This document shows, piece after piece, positions 19,780 through 35,126 of a stretch of DNA of 35,189 nt; position 1 is the first letter of the stretch, and every line of letters starts with the position of its first letter. The DNA is taken from assembly GCA_027579435.1 (NCBI GenBank), contig JANBPK010001116.1, positions 1 to 35,189 of the forward strand. Reading direction: 5' to 3'. This DNA is from Candolleomyces eurysporus (lineage: Eukaryota > Basidiomycota > Agaricomycetes > Agaricales > Psathyrellaceae). Made by a program: the position numbers and the translations under genes. Below the pieces are notes generated by a model that had not been told where the DNA came from, ran no database searches, and saw nothing but the letters and a program-made list of their open reading frames with translations.

Positions 19780-21788
19780 AGTCGGAATGAACGTATACCT
19801 GTAGAGGACTGTAACGAGCTTGAGAAGAGTTCATGGTTGGACTAGGGAATAGAACTAAAGCTAACGAAGAAAGCCCGTTGGCAGCTGTCACGTCAACAAA
19901 TAAATAGGAAGAGCGTCGGGATCCACGTGAGTCCCGCTCCCGCCGCCACCGCCGCCGCTTACCTTGAATTAGAACTGGGCGTCTATCTAGCCCCTGTTCG
20001 TTCATGGCCCATCGCAGTACCTGCTCGGCCTACTCTCGTTCCTCTGGCAAACGATACGGATTATGATTCATGCAATCTTGCTTGCTCACTGACCGTCGCG
20101 AATGGAACCTCCTGCTGATCACCCGAGTTGGCGTACAAGGAATGCCAGCACCATCCCACCGGACAAATCCCCTCCAGCACGACGCGAACAGGAAGCTTTT
20201 CGGGAACAAGAACAGATGCAATGACCACAAGCAAAGGAGGATTGGAAAATAGGTACCCTCCATTATCGGCCGTCAGCCGTCACGGTCCGAGTCGTCGATT
20301 CTTTGTCATAGTGTCGAATTTGACCCCATACAGCATCTACTTATGCAATCGAGGATGGTGCCGGCCCCTGCTGAAACTGGGGCGGCAACTCTTGTTTTGC
20401 TCATCCTTAACTCTCAAATTGATTTTCTTTCTTTCGAAAGACTGCGGGGTTGACTTGGAGCCTTGCTCGATGCTGCAGTCAAGTTTGTAAGAGGATTCGA
20501 TAAACAGCTGCAATATTTCAAGTTCCTGGCTAACGAGAAAAGCGAATCGACAGACCAATTCAAAGGGAAAGCGCGTGAAACAGGGTAAAGAAGGGCTGGC
20601 TTGGGACAAAGATTTATGGCGAGGGAATTCTAGATGATTGGTGCGCAGTAATCCTCGCGCACGATTGCAAGGTCCCTAGCTTAGTTCTTGAAGCAGCCTG
20701 GTGATTCGTGAATTGCGCGGGAGGAGTTCTGTCGACTGAGGCAACCTGCTCTTTGTAGCTAATGAAGGAGGTTTGGCGAAGATTGGAATATGATTTTGTG
20801 CTGTAGAACTCCTTTTGCTCAGCTGGTATCATCACACGTCGACGAGCAGGATCCAAAAGTCATTCTGTGACTTGGACAGGTTGAACCTCGCCCAAATCCT
20901 GGAAGTCCACATCGAAAGAAGTGGGTCAACCCAGGCTTTGCAGAGCGTTTGAAACGCGAGAGAGCTTCCCGTTGTACGTCATGGATAGTACCTGTGGATA
21001 TACCCTATCAACTTGTCCTGGGCCCGAATCCTATTCGCATCCAGGATTAGAGACTCACCCCNGGCCAACGAACCCAGTTGCCTGCCCAATTTTTTNAGCA
21101 TTTCGCTGCTGCTCTAGCTTACCTACCTGGTCTCGTCTTTTGTCAGTAAACCCCACGCTCTCGACATCCACTTTCCATCGGAGTCGAATTCGCTCGCTGT
21201 GAGTCTCGTGCTGTCGAATGGAGTGGACAGGGAGAGAATCCTGTGGCCAGTCACGATCTGGACGAAGCGGAGGACGCGTCGCGTATATCCAAAAGTCTTA
21301 TTTATTCGAGAAAAACTGAACTGTGGCATCGACCTTTTCTCCCGGGGACTGTGACCCGTCGAGGTGGTGAAGGTGAGCCCGTTTATTTTCAATCGTTCTT
21401 CACGTAGTGTATACAGGATCATGCCATCGCTGATAGGTCTCAGTCCTGTCGGCCTTCATCCCGTCGTACGGGGTTCGTGTCTGCTCTGCTTCCGTTCAAG
21501 TTGACCGTTTTTCGGTTCTTCATTTTACACTTTTCTGTTATCACATCCCTCTGTTCTTTGTCATATTTGCCATCACATCTGTACCATACCGCACGCTAAC
21601 CCTCAATTCTTATCTGTACCATTGTGACATCGCTTCTCCGGCACAACGAATGAAACTCATTGTTGAAGAAGACCGTTTCAAATGACTCGGACTGGCCCTC
21701 TCAGTGTGTCAATCGCGCCGACAACACGCGTTGTTCGAACAACCGCCGTTCGTGGCCAGAAGCGGAACAACTGCCCCTTGGCGTCAAC
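19780..21788. other. Large intergenic region, no convincing gene
   Basis: About 2 kb without a gene I can support. It includes the upstream region of the minus-strand terpene-synthase-like gene. The minus-strand ORF 21123-21422 (about 99 codons, followed by a CAG|GTAGGTAAG donor-like site) is the best candidate, but nothing in it is recognisable. Ns at 21062 and 21096 reduce certainty. A pyrimidine-rich stretch lies at about 21480-21640. Confidence 0.45.
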
Positions 21789-22038
21789 CAAGCACACAGC
21801 AAAGCACAGCAACCCACACTCATGCGCCTTTGTGCAAAGGAGTTAACGGCGATAACGGTCCAAGCACAAGCACCGCCGTTGCTGTGATGCTCGCGCCTCG
21901 CGCACGCGTCAATGCCACCGCTTGACAAAGCACGCGACCAAGCACGCGGCAGCTCATATTTAAGTCGAGGTGCTTGGGCGATGGTTCCCCCTCCCATTCA
22001 CTGTTCACCACACTCCCACTGGCAATTTACCCAAGCAC
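21789..22038. promoter_or_regulatory. Promoter with six CAAGCAC motifs and a TATA-like box
   Basis: The heptamer CAAGCAC occurs at 21789-21795, 21861-21867, 21867-21873 (overlapping), 21939-21945 and 22032-22038, and as its reverse complement at 21970-21976. AAAGCAC variants lie near 21801 and 21927. A TATTTAAG box lies at 21957-21964, about 125 bp before the ATG of the zinc-finger gene. The cluster is confined to the last 300 bp upstream of that gene. Its use as a transcription-factor site is inferred. Confidence 0.55.
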
Positions 22039-22085
22039 CCTCACACCAAAGAACAACCCTCGCCACTGCGACTACCAGATACACA

Positions 22086-25000
22086 ATGTCTGGTAACAAC
22101 TTCAATATATCGACGGGTCCGCCCACCTCGACCGCTCAGCAGCCCGATCTTAACACGACCAACGATACTATTCACGAGGACAAAGGTCTATCTTTGTTTG
22201 GCAAGCCTATCTCTGGGTAGGTTCTTTGAAGATCTCTCAGGAATCGCGCTGGTAGCTAACCCTTTCACGATTATGTACCATAGGGACTGCTTCGAGCAAC
22301 CCCTCAACTCTGGCATAGACTTCTCCCACATGAGCATCAAGCAATTATCGGATCTGTTCCAGGACACTTCGAGTTCTGTCGACTTTTTCAGTACGGTTCC
22401 TGCCGCCGGTCAACTCCCTGCTGCTCCCTGTGTGTCGAGTTTGTCGAACTTGAGCAACTGGGCATCAGCCCTTCCAACCCCTACCCCGACTCAACCTATC
22501 CCTGGACCTTCTACCTCGAACGACGGTGATATTGTCGGACCTTGGCCGCTTGCCCCCGCTATCATCCCAGCCTCCACTTCCACTGCGGCGAATGCGAATG
22601 ACTTTGGTTCCCCGATGCTTGACCCCTCCGCTCCCTCCGACGCAGCGAACGCTACTCAGCCCAGCGATTCTTCTCAGTCAGATCAAACTTGCGATTATGA
22701 CCAGTTACTCCGTGACATCGGATTCGATCCTGCTATCTGGCAGGGTTTCAATACCTTTATCCCTGAATCGGTCGCTTCGCAGACTCCCATTATGGACCAG
22801 CCATTCGATTTCGACTTCGACTTTGGCGTCTCCAATAATGACTATAACGTGTGGATGCAGCCGTCTGTTGAGAACGAGGTTCAGCCCACTACCGCTGCCG
22901 GGAACCAGACTATCACTCCTGCTCCTAAGGTGTCCCAACCCGCCGTGACCAATGTCAAAATTCCTCAGGTTCAGGCTCCCCAGCCCCTCCAGCCCCTTTT
23001 TACTCCCCAATTTGCCACCAACGGCGCGAACAACGTCGTCTCCCAATCGTCGTCGTCGTCCTCCACCATGGCCCTGGCTCAGGCGCTGTACGTTGCTCCT
23101 GATAGCGCGAACGGTTCTTCCTCGTCTTCTAGGATGGGGATGGCCGCCATCGGAGGCTTAAACACTCAGGCTACGGCTGGTCAGAGTGGCCAGCTCGCTC
23201 AGCGTGCGCAGAATGCTCAGGCTGCACCTGGTTCTCAGCAGGTCCACGTCCCCCAGCCCCCTCAGCTTCGTCAGGCCGCCCAGCTGGTTCAAGTCCTTGA
23301 CCCTACCCAGCCTCTTTTCGCTCCGCAGATGGCAATTGGCGGGAATAACTTTGTCCCGGCCGCCACTGCTCAGTCCTCTACCGTTCCTGGACCGATGGCC
23401 GTGAATAACTATATTCGGACCTCCGGTTCTGCTCTTCCTATGAGGCCACAACTCCTGATGCCAACTGGTGAGTCTCTCTGGTCTTCTACATCAAACTCGA
23501 ACTAACCCACTCTGCGAACAAGGGAACCTGACTTCGAATCCCAGGCGAAGCATCCTCACCACGAACGGAACCTCCCAGCTCATCTCTGCTCGACCCAACT
23601 TCCAACCTCCCTTCTTCCTTGGTGGCGTACAAGTGCCCAACACTACCATCGCCCCTCTCCCCAATCTCCCACTCGCCAACAATGCGGCCTACATGAAGTA
23701 TTACGCCAAGAAAAAGGCGCTCGAGCTGGAGGAGCAGAAGATGCTGAACCAAACCTTATTCGCCCAAGTCCAACAATTCGTGGCGCGGGACGAGGCTCGG
23801 GAGAAAGAGGTCCAGACTTGGACGCAGTTGTTGTCGGCGCTGGCCCAACCGGAGGCGGCGGTAGAGGCGGAAGCACAGGATAACGGAGGAGCTTCGGGAA
23901 TCGGAATTCCTCTTCTTGCGCCCCAACTAGGTCCGGGCCCGTCAACGTTGGTACCCGCTCAACTGGCCGCGGATACTTCATCGGCGGTTCCTCCTCCCCA
24001 ACAAGTCCCCGCTGCATTCCAATCAGCATTGTTCACGGCTAACATTCAGGAGGCGTACCACATCAACCAGTCATCTAAAGGGGTACGAGCCCTCCCGAAC
24101 GACGCTCAAGGATTCGGGACTATGCCGCCACCACCAGCTTCGGTGGAACCATTCGAGGTTCAGCAGTACCAGCAGCAGTTCGACTTTTTACCCCAAGTTG
24201 ACCAGGACCAGCAGTTCGATTTTATGTTCCAGGTGCAGCCATATCCTCAGACCAACGGTTTGTACCAGTTGTCAAATCGACGGTCTCAGGAACATCGCCT
24301 GGGAACGCTGCCACAACAACAGGTTGAACAGGTCCAACTACAGGGCAATCTTCCCCTAAAACCAATTGATTTAACAAATGGCGCCCATTATCAAGGCAAT
24401 GGAGCTACAGCATTTTCCTCCGACTCCTCCAAGCGGAAGAGAGACGAGTCCGGAGATCAGGGCAACAGGCAGAAGGAAGCGGGAGGCGGTCCATCGCCTC
24501 CCAAGCGAAGGAGAGAGAATAAGTCGGGAGGAAAAGACAAGGAGCGGGAAGTGGCGACGATGACGAGTAACGAAAGCTCCCCTTCAACGAGCTCGAAGAG
24601 GAAACGGGATGAGGCAGGAAACGCAGGCACGAGCAGTGAAGCAGGGGATGGCGGCAGTGCAGAGTAAGTCGTCCTGCAGTTTTTCACAGGAGGCCATACT
24701 GACGACATGAACCGTCATATAGACCACCGGCGAGCAAGAAGCAGAGGACAGAGCCCTACACGCATTCCGAAGCGCTGAAAGTCCTCCTTTCAGGACGATA
24801 TTGCGAGTGGGACGACGAGTGCGACCACGAACTTGAACCTCGGCTAGGCGCGTATGAGCAGCACATTCGGCAAGCACACGGCTTGAACCTCTGCCCTAAA
24901 ACTGGCAACCTTACTTGCTTGGTGAACAACTGTCGCAGAGTGTTTCCAAAAGGCGATGGCTTTCGCTCTCACCTTGATCACCTGGTCCATCGAAACGATA

Positions 25001-25309
25001 CGAGGATGAAGTGCCTGAACTGCGACAAAGAGTTGGGGGAGTCGGAAGTCAAAAANCCGCCGAGTCCATTACAGAGGACATCGGGAATGCGAGAAGGAAG
25101 TCGAAAGATTCGATGTCGTGAAGGGCCCTCCCCTTAGGCTCAAGGCGGGAATCCTGAGTCAACCCGCTGGCCGAAGTCTGCGGGCCCAGGAAGTGCACAT
25201 AGCCTCTGTCAAGAAGACCCAGGACATCCTGCGGATGCAGGAGGAGAAGCGGCAGGAGAAGATGCGGCGGAGGGCGATGAAGAAGGATGTAATCGATGGA
25301 CAGGTTTAA
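22086..25309 (+). CDS. Large Q/S/P-rich protein with C-terminal C2H2-like zinc fingers
   Basis: Four exons: 22086-22216, 22284-23467, 23523-24663, 24723-25309; the predicted protein is 1013 residues. The first two thirds are low-complexity Ser/Pro/Gln/Ala with FDFDFDFG-like acidic-aromatic patches. A probable coiled coil (YAKKKALELEEQKML and onward) lies at about residue 500-545. Basic clusters resembling nuclear localisation signals (KRKRDE, PPKRRRENK) precede three finger-like segments from residue 846: C-x5-C with an HIRQAH pair, C-x4-C with HLDHLVH, and CLNC with HYRGH. The end is a charged helix (QEEKRQEKMRRRAMKKD). The N at 25056 breaks the third finger; deleting it restores NRRVHYRGHREC. 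The build suggests a nuclear DNA-binding regulator, but the protein is not a named family that I recognise. Confidence 0.85.
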
Positions 25310-26078
25310 ATTTGCTTTCCCGGAGTCTTGTACTTATAGAACGTGAGCGTGTTGTCCAGTCTCGTTTGATCCAAACAGTGTATCTATCTTTGTAAATCAC
25401 ATCGCCTTATCGATCCTCGCTTGGCCGTATACCGTTGTTCCAGAGGGGATTAAAGAGCGTTTGTTGAGTAAAGTCCAACGTAAGTAAACTCCACTCAAGG
25501 AAGTTCTTGTCAGAGCCAAGGGACACCGAATACAAGGAGCTTCGTAATACTGCCCTGGGGCATCAAATGGAATCGAGAACTGCAAAAAATCGACATAAAT
25601 CAGGTTTAGAGCCTCGAGACTGAAGCTGGAAGCTGGGGTATCTAAATCGTTGATCAGGCATACATCGAGCACAAATCGTTGGTCAGTTCGGTGGCTCTCG
25701 GTGGCTGAAAATTGCGCCCGCGAGAAGCGCGAGACAAACTGGGTCGCGGTCACATGATATCCGCGTGCTCGTTGAGTTCGGAACCGATGGCAATGAATCG
25801 TCCTCTCGCAGTCGATTGGACCCTGAAACCGCTGGTATGAGTAAGAACAAATTACATGTTTTTGGTCCTTCTCTGGCTACACTTTTATATCTTTCCCTTG
25901 TTCGACTTGTAGTTAGTGCTACAGTAGGGGTGGGAGAAATTTGACGCTAGTGTGGAGAACGCCACCGATGATTATTGAGCTTCAGGGCAGGGCATCTCGC
26001 GATTTGAGGCGGAGTTTGTATCCGCTCCCAGAGGAAATGGCGCGACACTAGCAGTCGCGTCCCTCAACGTCGTCCACG
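25310..26078. other. Intergenic region between zinc-finger and SNF2 genes
   Basis: Holds the 3' end of one gene and the promoter of the next. A 118-codon minus-strand frame (25397-25753) has no ATG start and no recognisable domain. No supported gene. Confidence 0.5.
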
Positions 26079-29301
<3,223 letters not shown>

Positions 29302-29734
29302 TTGATGGACGATAGATATCTCTTGGTCTCGTGGATTCCTATACTTCATCCTCCGCCTAATGTATTTTTATCGTTTACTTATTGCTGTTCATATCTTACA
29401 GGATGTATATTTTGGTACTTAGGAGACCAATCCTGATGCTCTCGTGCTGCTTTTCATGCCCTGCGGAGCGACTATTTTTGTTAGGAGACCAGGTTTAACG
29501 TTAGCCTTTTGATCGAAGCCGAAGGCGTTCCAATTCGAGGCGTTGCGGCAACCCTCAGGCCTTGGTTCCCGGTCTTGTTTGCGTGAGGTTGCATAAGGGT
29601 TACGATCCATGGTGGACGAGATATATACNAAAAACACTTCGACCCCGTAATCGACCGCTCTAGTAGCGCGGAGTTGGTAAGGAAGAAGCTCGTTACACCG
29701 TAGCTTTTGCGGATGTCTTGACAGCACCTGGGAG
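29302..29734. other. Intergenic region
   Basis: The 3' flank of the SNF2 gene and upstream region of the Trf4-like gene. It contains an N at 29630 and no recognisable coding sequence. A phrase, TTAGGAGACCA, occurs twice (about 29419 and 29481). Confidence 0.45.
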
Positions 29735-29744
29735 TATTATATAG
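29735..29744 (+). promoter_or_regulatory. TATA-like box of the Trf4-like gene
   Basis: TATTATATAG lies about 150 bp upstream of the ATG at 29896. This is the most TATA-like sequence in the intergenic region. Assignment is by position and composition only. Confidence 0.4.
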
Positions 29745-29895
29745 GGTGCGTACTCTGGTATATCTGCTCCTGGAGTCTTGCGCTTACTTTTCTCAAGTCC
29801 CTCCCCATAGCCTTCGGATCGACCTCACACCTTTCCCCGTCCGCTCGCTAAGCGATTCAGGAACTGAGGCCGAGTCGAGAGGATCGCTTTTAACG

Positions 29896-31272
29896 ATGTC
29901 GGACAACATGTTGGGAATGATGTTGAGGGATAATATGATGGATGGACGACCCTCGAGGATAAAAGACTACACCGACTACACGGGGTTTGTGATCCCACCC
30001 TGCGGCGAGTTTGTGTCGAAGTCGTCGAGCATTGAGCCTCCGCCATGGATGCCTGCGCAGGCGAATGTGGGGTTCTCTCAGCGCCTATCGTAAGTCGTAA
30101 CCCCATTCTTCAAACCCACTCCTATATCCTTGAAATGCAACTCAAATATGGGTCTTTGAATTGACCTTCTCCCTGTAGACTGCACCGCGAGATTGAGCAT
30201 TTCATGGCGTACATGCGGCCTACCAAGGACGAGGTTTACCTTCGACGGAATCTGATCGCTCGGTTCACGGCAGTTATCAAGAAGATAACCCCCATATCGA
30301 CGGTTCGACCCGTGGGCTCGTGCGTCACGGGCCTCTATTTCCCTACTTCCGATATCGAAATGGTCATCGACTCGCTTCCAATCCCTCTATCCCTTCTGGA
30401 AAACGAAATCTGGAACTCGGGGTTTGCGAGTAGGATCGACTCTCTCCTTGACGATTTTGCCGCCCCCTTGCTCCGAATAGTGGATGCGGTTACGGGGATT
30501 GAGATTGCGCTGAGTGTGGCAGATGGGCATGCTGTTAGGGCAACAAATGCGGTTCAGGCATGGTTCAAGGGGGATACCNGGGGAGGGCAACGGAGATAGG
30601 ACGGTTATCGCGTGCTTGGTGATGGTCCTCAAAATGTTCCTCTCCATCCGGAGACTTGGGTCGACGTACACGGGAGGGGTCCATTCTTATCTGTTATTTT
30701 GGATGGTAGTTGCGTGGGTGAAATTGGGGATGCCACGGCGGGCGAAACTGTCGGATGGCGTATTAGACGATGCGGTGGTAGGGCTGAGGTCGGTGTCAAT
30801 GGCCTCTTCGACATCCAGCAGCTCGTCGCAGGAAACGTCGTCCAGCTCTCGGACGCCTGGGCCTTCAGGGGTGCCGGTGGACTTGGGCTCGGCCCTCCTT
30901 GGATTCCTCCGGTTTTACGGTCAAGAATTTGACTATGAGAACAAATCGATCCAGTTCTCCTCGAAAAGTGTCCGATACACCTCCAAACCATTCTTGCACC
31001 GGACGATCCAGAAGTATTTGCTTTGCATCACCGACCCTGCGGATTCGACCGTGGATTTGGGGTTCAAAGCATACGGAATCAAACATGTCCGAGAGACGTT
31101 TCGGGATGCGTACGTCACCTTGGTGTCTCTCGTAGAGGGTACAGCTACGAGAGATGAACTAGTTAGGGCCAGGTTTGAAGGGGCTTTGGGATGCGTTTTG
31201 GGTGGAGATTATTCTCGCTTCGTGTACAAACGGAAACGAATCCTTCGGAAGTGGAGATCTCACTCTCAGTGA
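29896..31272 (+). CDS. Trf4-like nucleotidyltransferase with altered catalytic site
   Basis: Two exons, 29896-30089 and 30179-31272, 428 residues. It matches the Trf4/PAPD5 poly(A) polymerase build: a helix LHREIEHFMAYMRPTKDE, GSCVTGLYFPTSDIEMVI (111-128), the second palm strand RIVDAVTGIEIALSV, CLVMVLKMFLSIRRL, YTGGVHSYLLF and a PAP-associated domain with LGFLRFYGQEFDYE. Active family members have GS...DxD and a third Asp (IHIDVSF in Trf4) and add short A tails for exosome decay. Here the DxD is DIE (123-125), and the third Asp aligns to Ala 175. Only one of three carboxylates is unchanged, so catalysis is doubtful. An N at 30579 breaks the frame, and deleting it joins FKGDT to GEGNGDRTV. 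A Ser-rich insert lies near 30800-30860. Start MSDNMLG was chosen because coding-like sequence begins there and the intron phase fits. Confidence 0.85.
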
Positions 31273-31588
31273 AGTTGTTACATCTTACCTTTTTGTACTG
31301 TTAAATTCGTATATACTATCTATGTTTGAGCTATTATCTTGGACGTCAAATGTACTAGACCTTTGAATCTTCATAACATCCCGAAAGCGCAGACCCTGTA
31401 CANGGGCCCTCGTTAGTCTCGACGCGTGCGTGATGTGACAGACCTCACATGACAAAGTCACATCGTGGTAAGTAACGCCCTCGCGAAGCCGTTCTGTCAG
31501 ACCCGGGCCTTCTTTAGCTTCGACCACAATGCTTGCTTGAGTACCCTGCTCAAAACATCGAAACTTAGAACATCGGAAAGTCGTGAAA
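31273..31588. other. Intergenic region upstream of PMS1
   Basis: About 316 bp with an N at 31403. It must contain the 3' end of the Trf4-like gene and the PMS1 promoter. No TATA box or repeated motif stands out. Confidence 0.5.
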
Positions 31589-34500
31589 ATGGCCTCTAGC
31601 CAGATTAAGGCCATTGACAAAGGCTCCGTCCATCGAATTACCTCAGGACAGGTCGTCGTCGACCTGCAAACAGCCGTGAAAGAATTGGTGGAGAATAGCC
31701 TTGACGCTGGGTCTACGAATATTGGTGAGACTTCAGCTCAGCATGCGTTTGAAATACCCTAATCTTTCCTAGAAATTCGGTTCAAGAACTACGGTCTGAA
31801 GTCTATAGACGTGATTGACAATGGATCTGGGATTGCTGAAGAAGACTTCGAAAGCATTGGTATGCCCTGACTCAGGTTAACACTGTTTTCGAATTAATAT
31901 TTCTCTACTAGGCCTGAAGCATCATACCTCCAAATTGGAAACTTACGAAGATCTGAACGTAGTCCAAACGTTTGGATTCAGAGGGGAAGCACTGTCGTCG
32001 CTTTGCGCCCTTTGCGAGAAGGTCTCGGTGACCACTGCGACCAAAGAAACGAGTCCCAAAGGAACATGTTTGCACCTGCGAAAGACAGGCGAAGTAGGAA
32101 CTCGCGAGGTTGTCGCGAGGCAGGTATGTCTGCCGGCCTCCGATTCCATTCCTATTTGCTGATCGAAGTCAGAAAGGCACCACAGTCACCATAGAAAATC
32201 TGTTTGCTCCTCTTCCAGTGCGCAGGAAAGAACTGGAGCGAAATATCAAGCGCGAATTCAGCAAAGCTTTGAACTTGCTTCATGCGTACGCCCTTGGGCC
32301 ATGTGCTTCAAACGCCGGAGTGCGCTTATCCGTTGCCAACTTTTCTGAGAAAGGGTATGGTAATTCGTTTATCATACCTTCAATTCTGCTAATTGCGTGT
32401 CTGAAGGCAGAAGTCGATGCAACTCCAGACACAAGGGGCTCCTTCGAAGAGAACGTCAGTGACCGCTCTCTGGGGGGCTAAAGCTCTTGAGAATGTGGTT
32501 GATCTTGACGTAGCTTTTGAAGTGGGACTCGAGAAATCGGTTCTTCGTCGTCTTGAAATGTTAGTCACTTTGTCTTGCCCGCTTCCCCTTGCTGATGTCG
32601 TCAGTCCAGGCTCAACCAAGAAATGCCCGAGTCCATCAATGTCGAAGTGAAAGGTCTGATATCGAGGTTCGCGGTCGGTTGCGGAAGACTGAATATGGAT
32701 CGCCAATTCTTCTATATCAATGGCCGGCCTTGCAATTTGCACAAAGTACAGAAAGCATTCAATGAGGTGTATCGGACGTTTAACGCGAATCAGTCACCTC
32801 TGATTATTGCGGATTTTACAATTCCTACGGGTGAGTGTTGGCCCTTCGCTAGTCTGTCAAAGGTGAATTGACGATCATGTTTAGCGTCTTGCGACGTGAA
32901 CGTCAGCCCCGACAAGAGAACGATACTCTTGCATAACGAGGCCAACTTGATTCTAGCTCTGAAGGTGAGAACCTCGCACCGACTTCCAGCCCGTGCCACT
33001 CATAGACTTTCGTATTTCAGGAAGCATTGGAATCGCACTTCTCTCTCACCAGGTCCACGTTCAACTTGAGCTCGAAGTCCCAGAGCATGACTCAAACGGT
33101 GCTTCAGCCAGTAGTCGTTTCTGCTCGGCAACCTAGACAACCCAGGGCTCAGATTGGTCCTGTGAGTGAGGACAATGACGGTGTTCCACCCGATCCCTCT
33201 TCCCCTGGTCAATCCTCCATGACCCTGGCTTCCATTGGTGTTTCACAGGCGTCCAGCTCCTCAACGCATTCGCAGTCACCGCTCAAAAGGCCCGACCAAT
33301 GTTCGAATGCCGTGGATTTAGATGGTGATGAGACCTTGGATGTCGTAGTCGATACGACCAAATCGCCTTGGGCTCGCAAGACATTGACTCAGCCTGTCAT
33401 CACCAGACAATCAGAATCGCGCCGGGAATTGTCACCTCCCCAACCACCTTCACCCATTCAGCCTTCTCTCACCACCCACCGGACTCATCCTGATGGTGGT
33501 GGCCGCGTTGCCAGTGTTTCGAGGAAACGGCGCCAAACGGACGATGAAAATTCAACGAGTCAGGCGGCTACTCAGGAAATCGACAATAGTCCTCCCAACA
33601 ATCGACTCCACGAACCGAGTACACGCCCTGTCAAAAAACGATTAGTCAGTCGAAATATTGGAGCAAAATTGGCGTCGTTCGCAATGCCTGGGAGTCAACT
33701 TGCATCGCTCCCCGCATCACAGCCTGAGGAGGAGGAGAGCAGGGATGGGGAGGACCAGGGCGAAGAAAGCGGTTTGGACGAGAACCAGGACGAAGATGAA
33801 CGGCAAGCGGTAGCGGCGCCTAAGCTGTCGGAGGAGAAGAATGACGAGAGCGATGTTGATTTAGCCAAGTCTGGCTCTATCCCCTCTTCTGCACCGGAGT
33901 CACACACCGGTGGGGAATCACCCCCGGAATTTCTACCTCTCCGTGAGGGGCCCGTGTGCGACGACGCTGACGATGACTCCGAAGTAGAGGACCCATCTTC
34001 TGTCCTCAGCTCGGCACGCGAAACCATTTCAGCTGTCGAATCGTCTACACCTTCCCATGACAAAAGTACCCTGGATCCCTCGCGTCCAGAAATCTTCCGG
34101 TTCTCCGATTCCAGCGCCAACGTCTCTGTACGCTTCGATATACACAGAGTTCGCAATTCTTGGACCAAGGTCCGGTCGACCTTGCTTTTTAACAAAGCGG
34201 GAGAAGGAGGACGATCGTCCCAGGCTGATGAAGCCAAAGTTCCCAACGATGCTGGTGTTCTGAATTCAGAAGATCAAGCGAAAGCCGCGCATGCTCTATC
34301 GCGGGTCATCGACAAGGCCGATTTTGCTTCCATGGATATCATTGGACAGTTCAATCTTGGCTTCATCATTACTAGACGGAGAAAACCTCTCACAGGAAGG
34401 ACCAAAACGATGGACGATTTGTTCATCGTGGATCAGCATGCAGCCGATGAGAAATACAATTTCGAAAACCTGCAATTGACTACGAAGATTCAGTCACAGA

Positions 34501-35126
34501 AGTTACTCAGGTGCGTCCATTCATTCATTAGACCATGTGAAGAGGGCTCACGCGGCACTGTTCGTTTAGACCTCGGATTCTAGAGCTTACTGCCGCCGAT
34601 GAATTGGTGGCTAGTGAGAATATACAAATCCTGAAGGATAATGGCTTTGAGGTGCAAGAAAGTGACTCCGCGAGTATGGGAGGCCGTTTGCAGTTGATGG
34701 CCCAGCCCGTTAGCAAGAACACTGTATTCAATATCAAAGGTGATATCTGTCTAGTGGGAATATTTTTTAACCAGCTCACAGTATTCTAGATCTGGAAGAG
34801 CTTATACATTTACTCCGCGACTCTCCTTCAGGAACGATGGTCCGGTGTTCCAAGGCTCGAGCCATGTTTGCGTCCCGAGCGTGTCGAAAGAGTGTCATGG
34901 TTGGCATGCCACTGAACCAAAACCAGATGTATACGGTAAGATAAACCCTTTTGCAGTTTGTTATAAAACTTACTTTGACATGAAGGTGGTGCGCCACATG
35001 GGAACGATGGACCAACCTTGGAACTGCCCTCACGGGCGACCCACTATGCGGCATTTGGCCGATGTCAACACTTTGACCTCTAATCCGCCTAAAGCCCGGC
35101 TGGTTGACTGGGCTTCGTTTGTCTGA
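31589..35126 (+). CDS. PMS1: DNA mismatch repair endonuclease PMS1 (MutL homologue)
   Basis: Eleven exons: 31589-31724, 31773-31859, 31912-32123, 32173-32354, 32407-32559, 32610-32830, 32885-32964, 33021-34510, 34570-34739, 34790-34935, 34986-35126; about 1005 residues. The N-terminal GHKL ATPase shows [12 protein letters not shown] (32-43), DNGSGI (61-66) and [12 protein letters not shown] (94-105). A MutL transducer region with PDKRT follows, then a long acidic, Ser-rich linker (about 380-770) in one large exon. The C-terminal endonuclease domain has [12 protein letters not shown] (828-839; DQHAx2Ex4E metal site) and CPHGRP (973-978). PMS1 with MLH1 forms MutLalpha, which nicks the new strand during mismatch repair in the nucleus. 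Two acceptors are AAG-type (32406 and 34985), chosen because only they keep phase and conserved sequence. All key residues are present, so the protein should be active. Confidence 0.95.

Noticed and set aside
21123..21422. 99-codon minus-strand ORF with a donor-like site after it
   Set aside because: No recognisable motif and no convincing downstream exon; Ns nearby. Kept only as a weak candidate within the intergenic entry.
22705..23451. Antisense ORFs inside the zinc-finger gene
   Set aside because: Mirror images of a low-complexity coding exon with GC-rich wobble; no independent support.
25397..25753. 118-codon minus-strand ORF between the zinc-finger and SNF2 genes
   Set aside because: Starts with GTG and has no ATG start, lacks any recognisable domain, and lies in expected UTR and promoter sequence.
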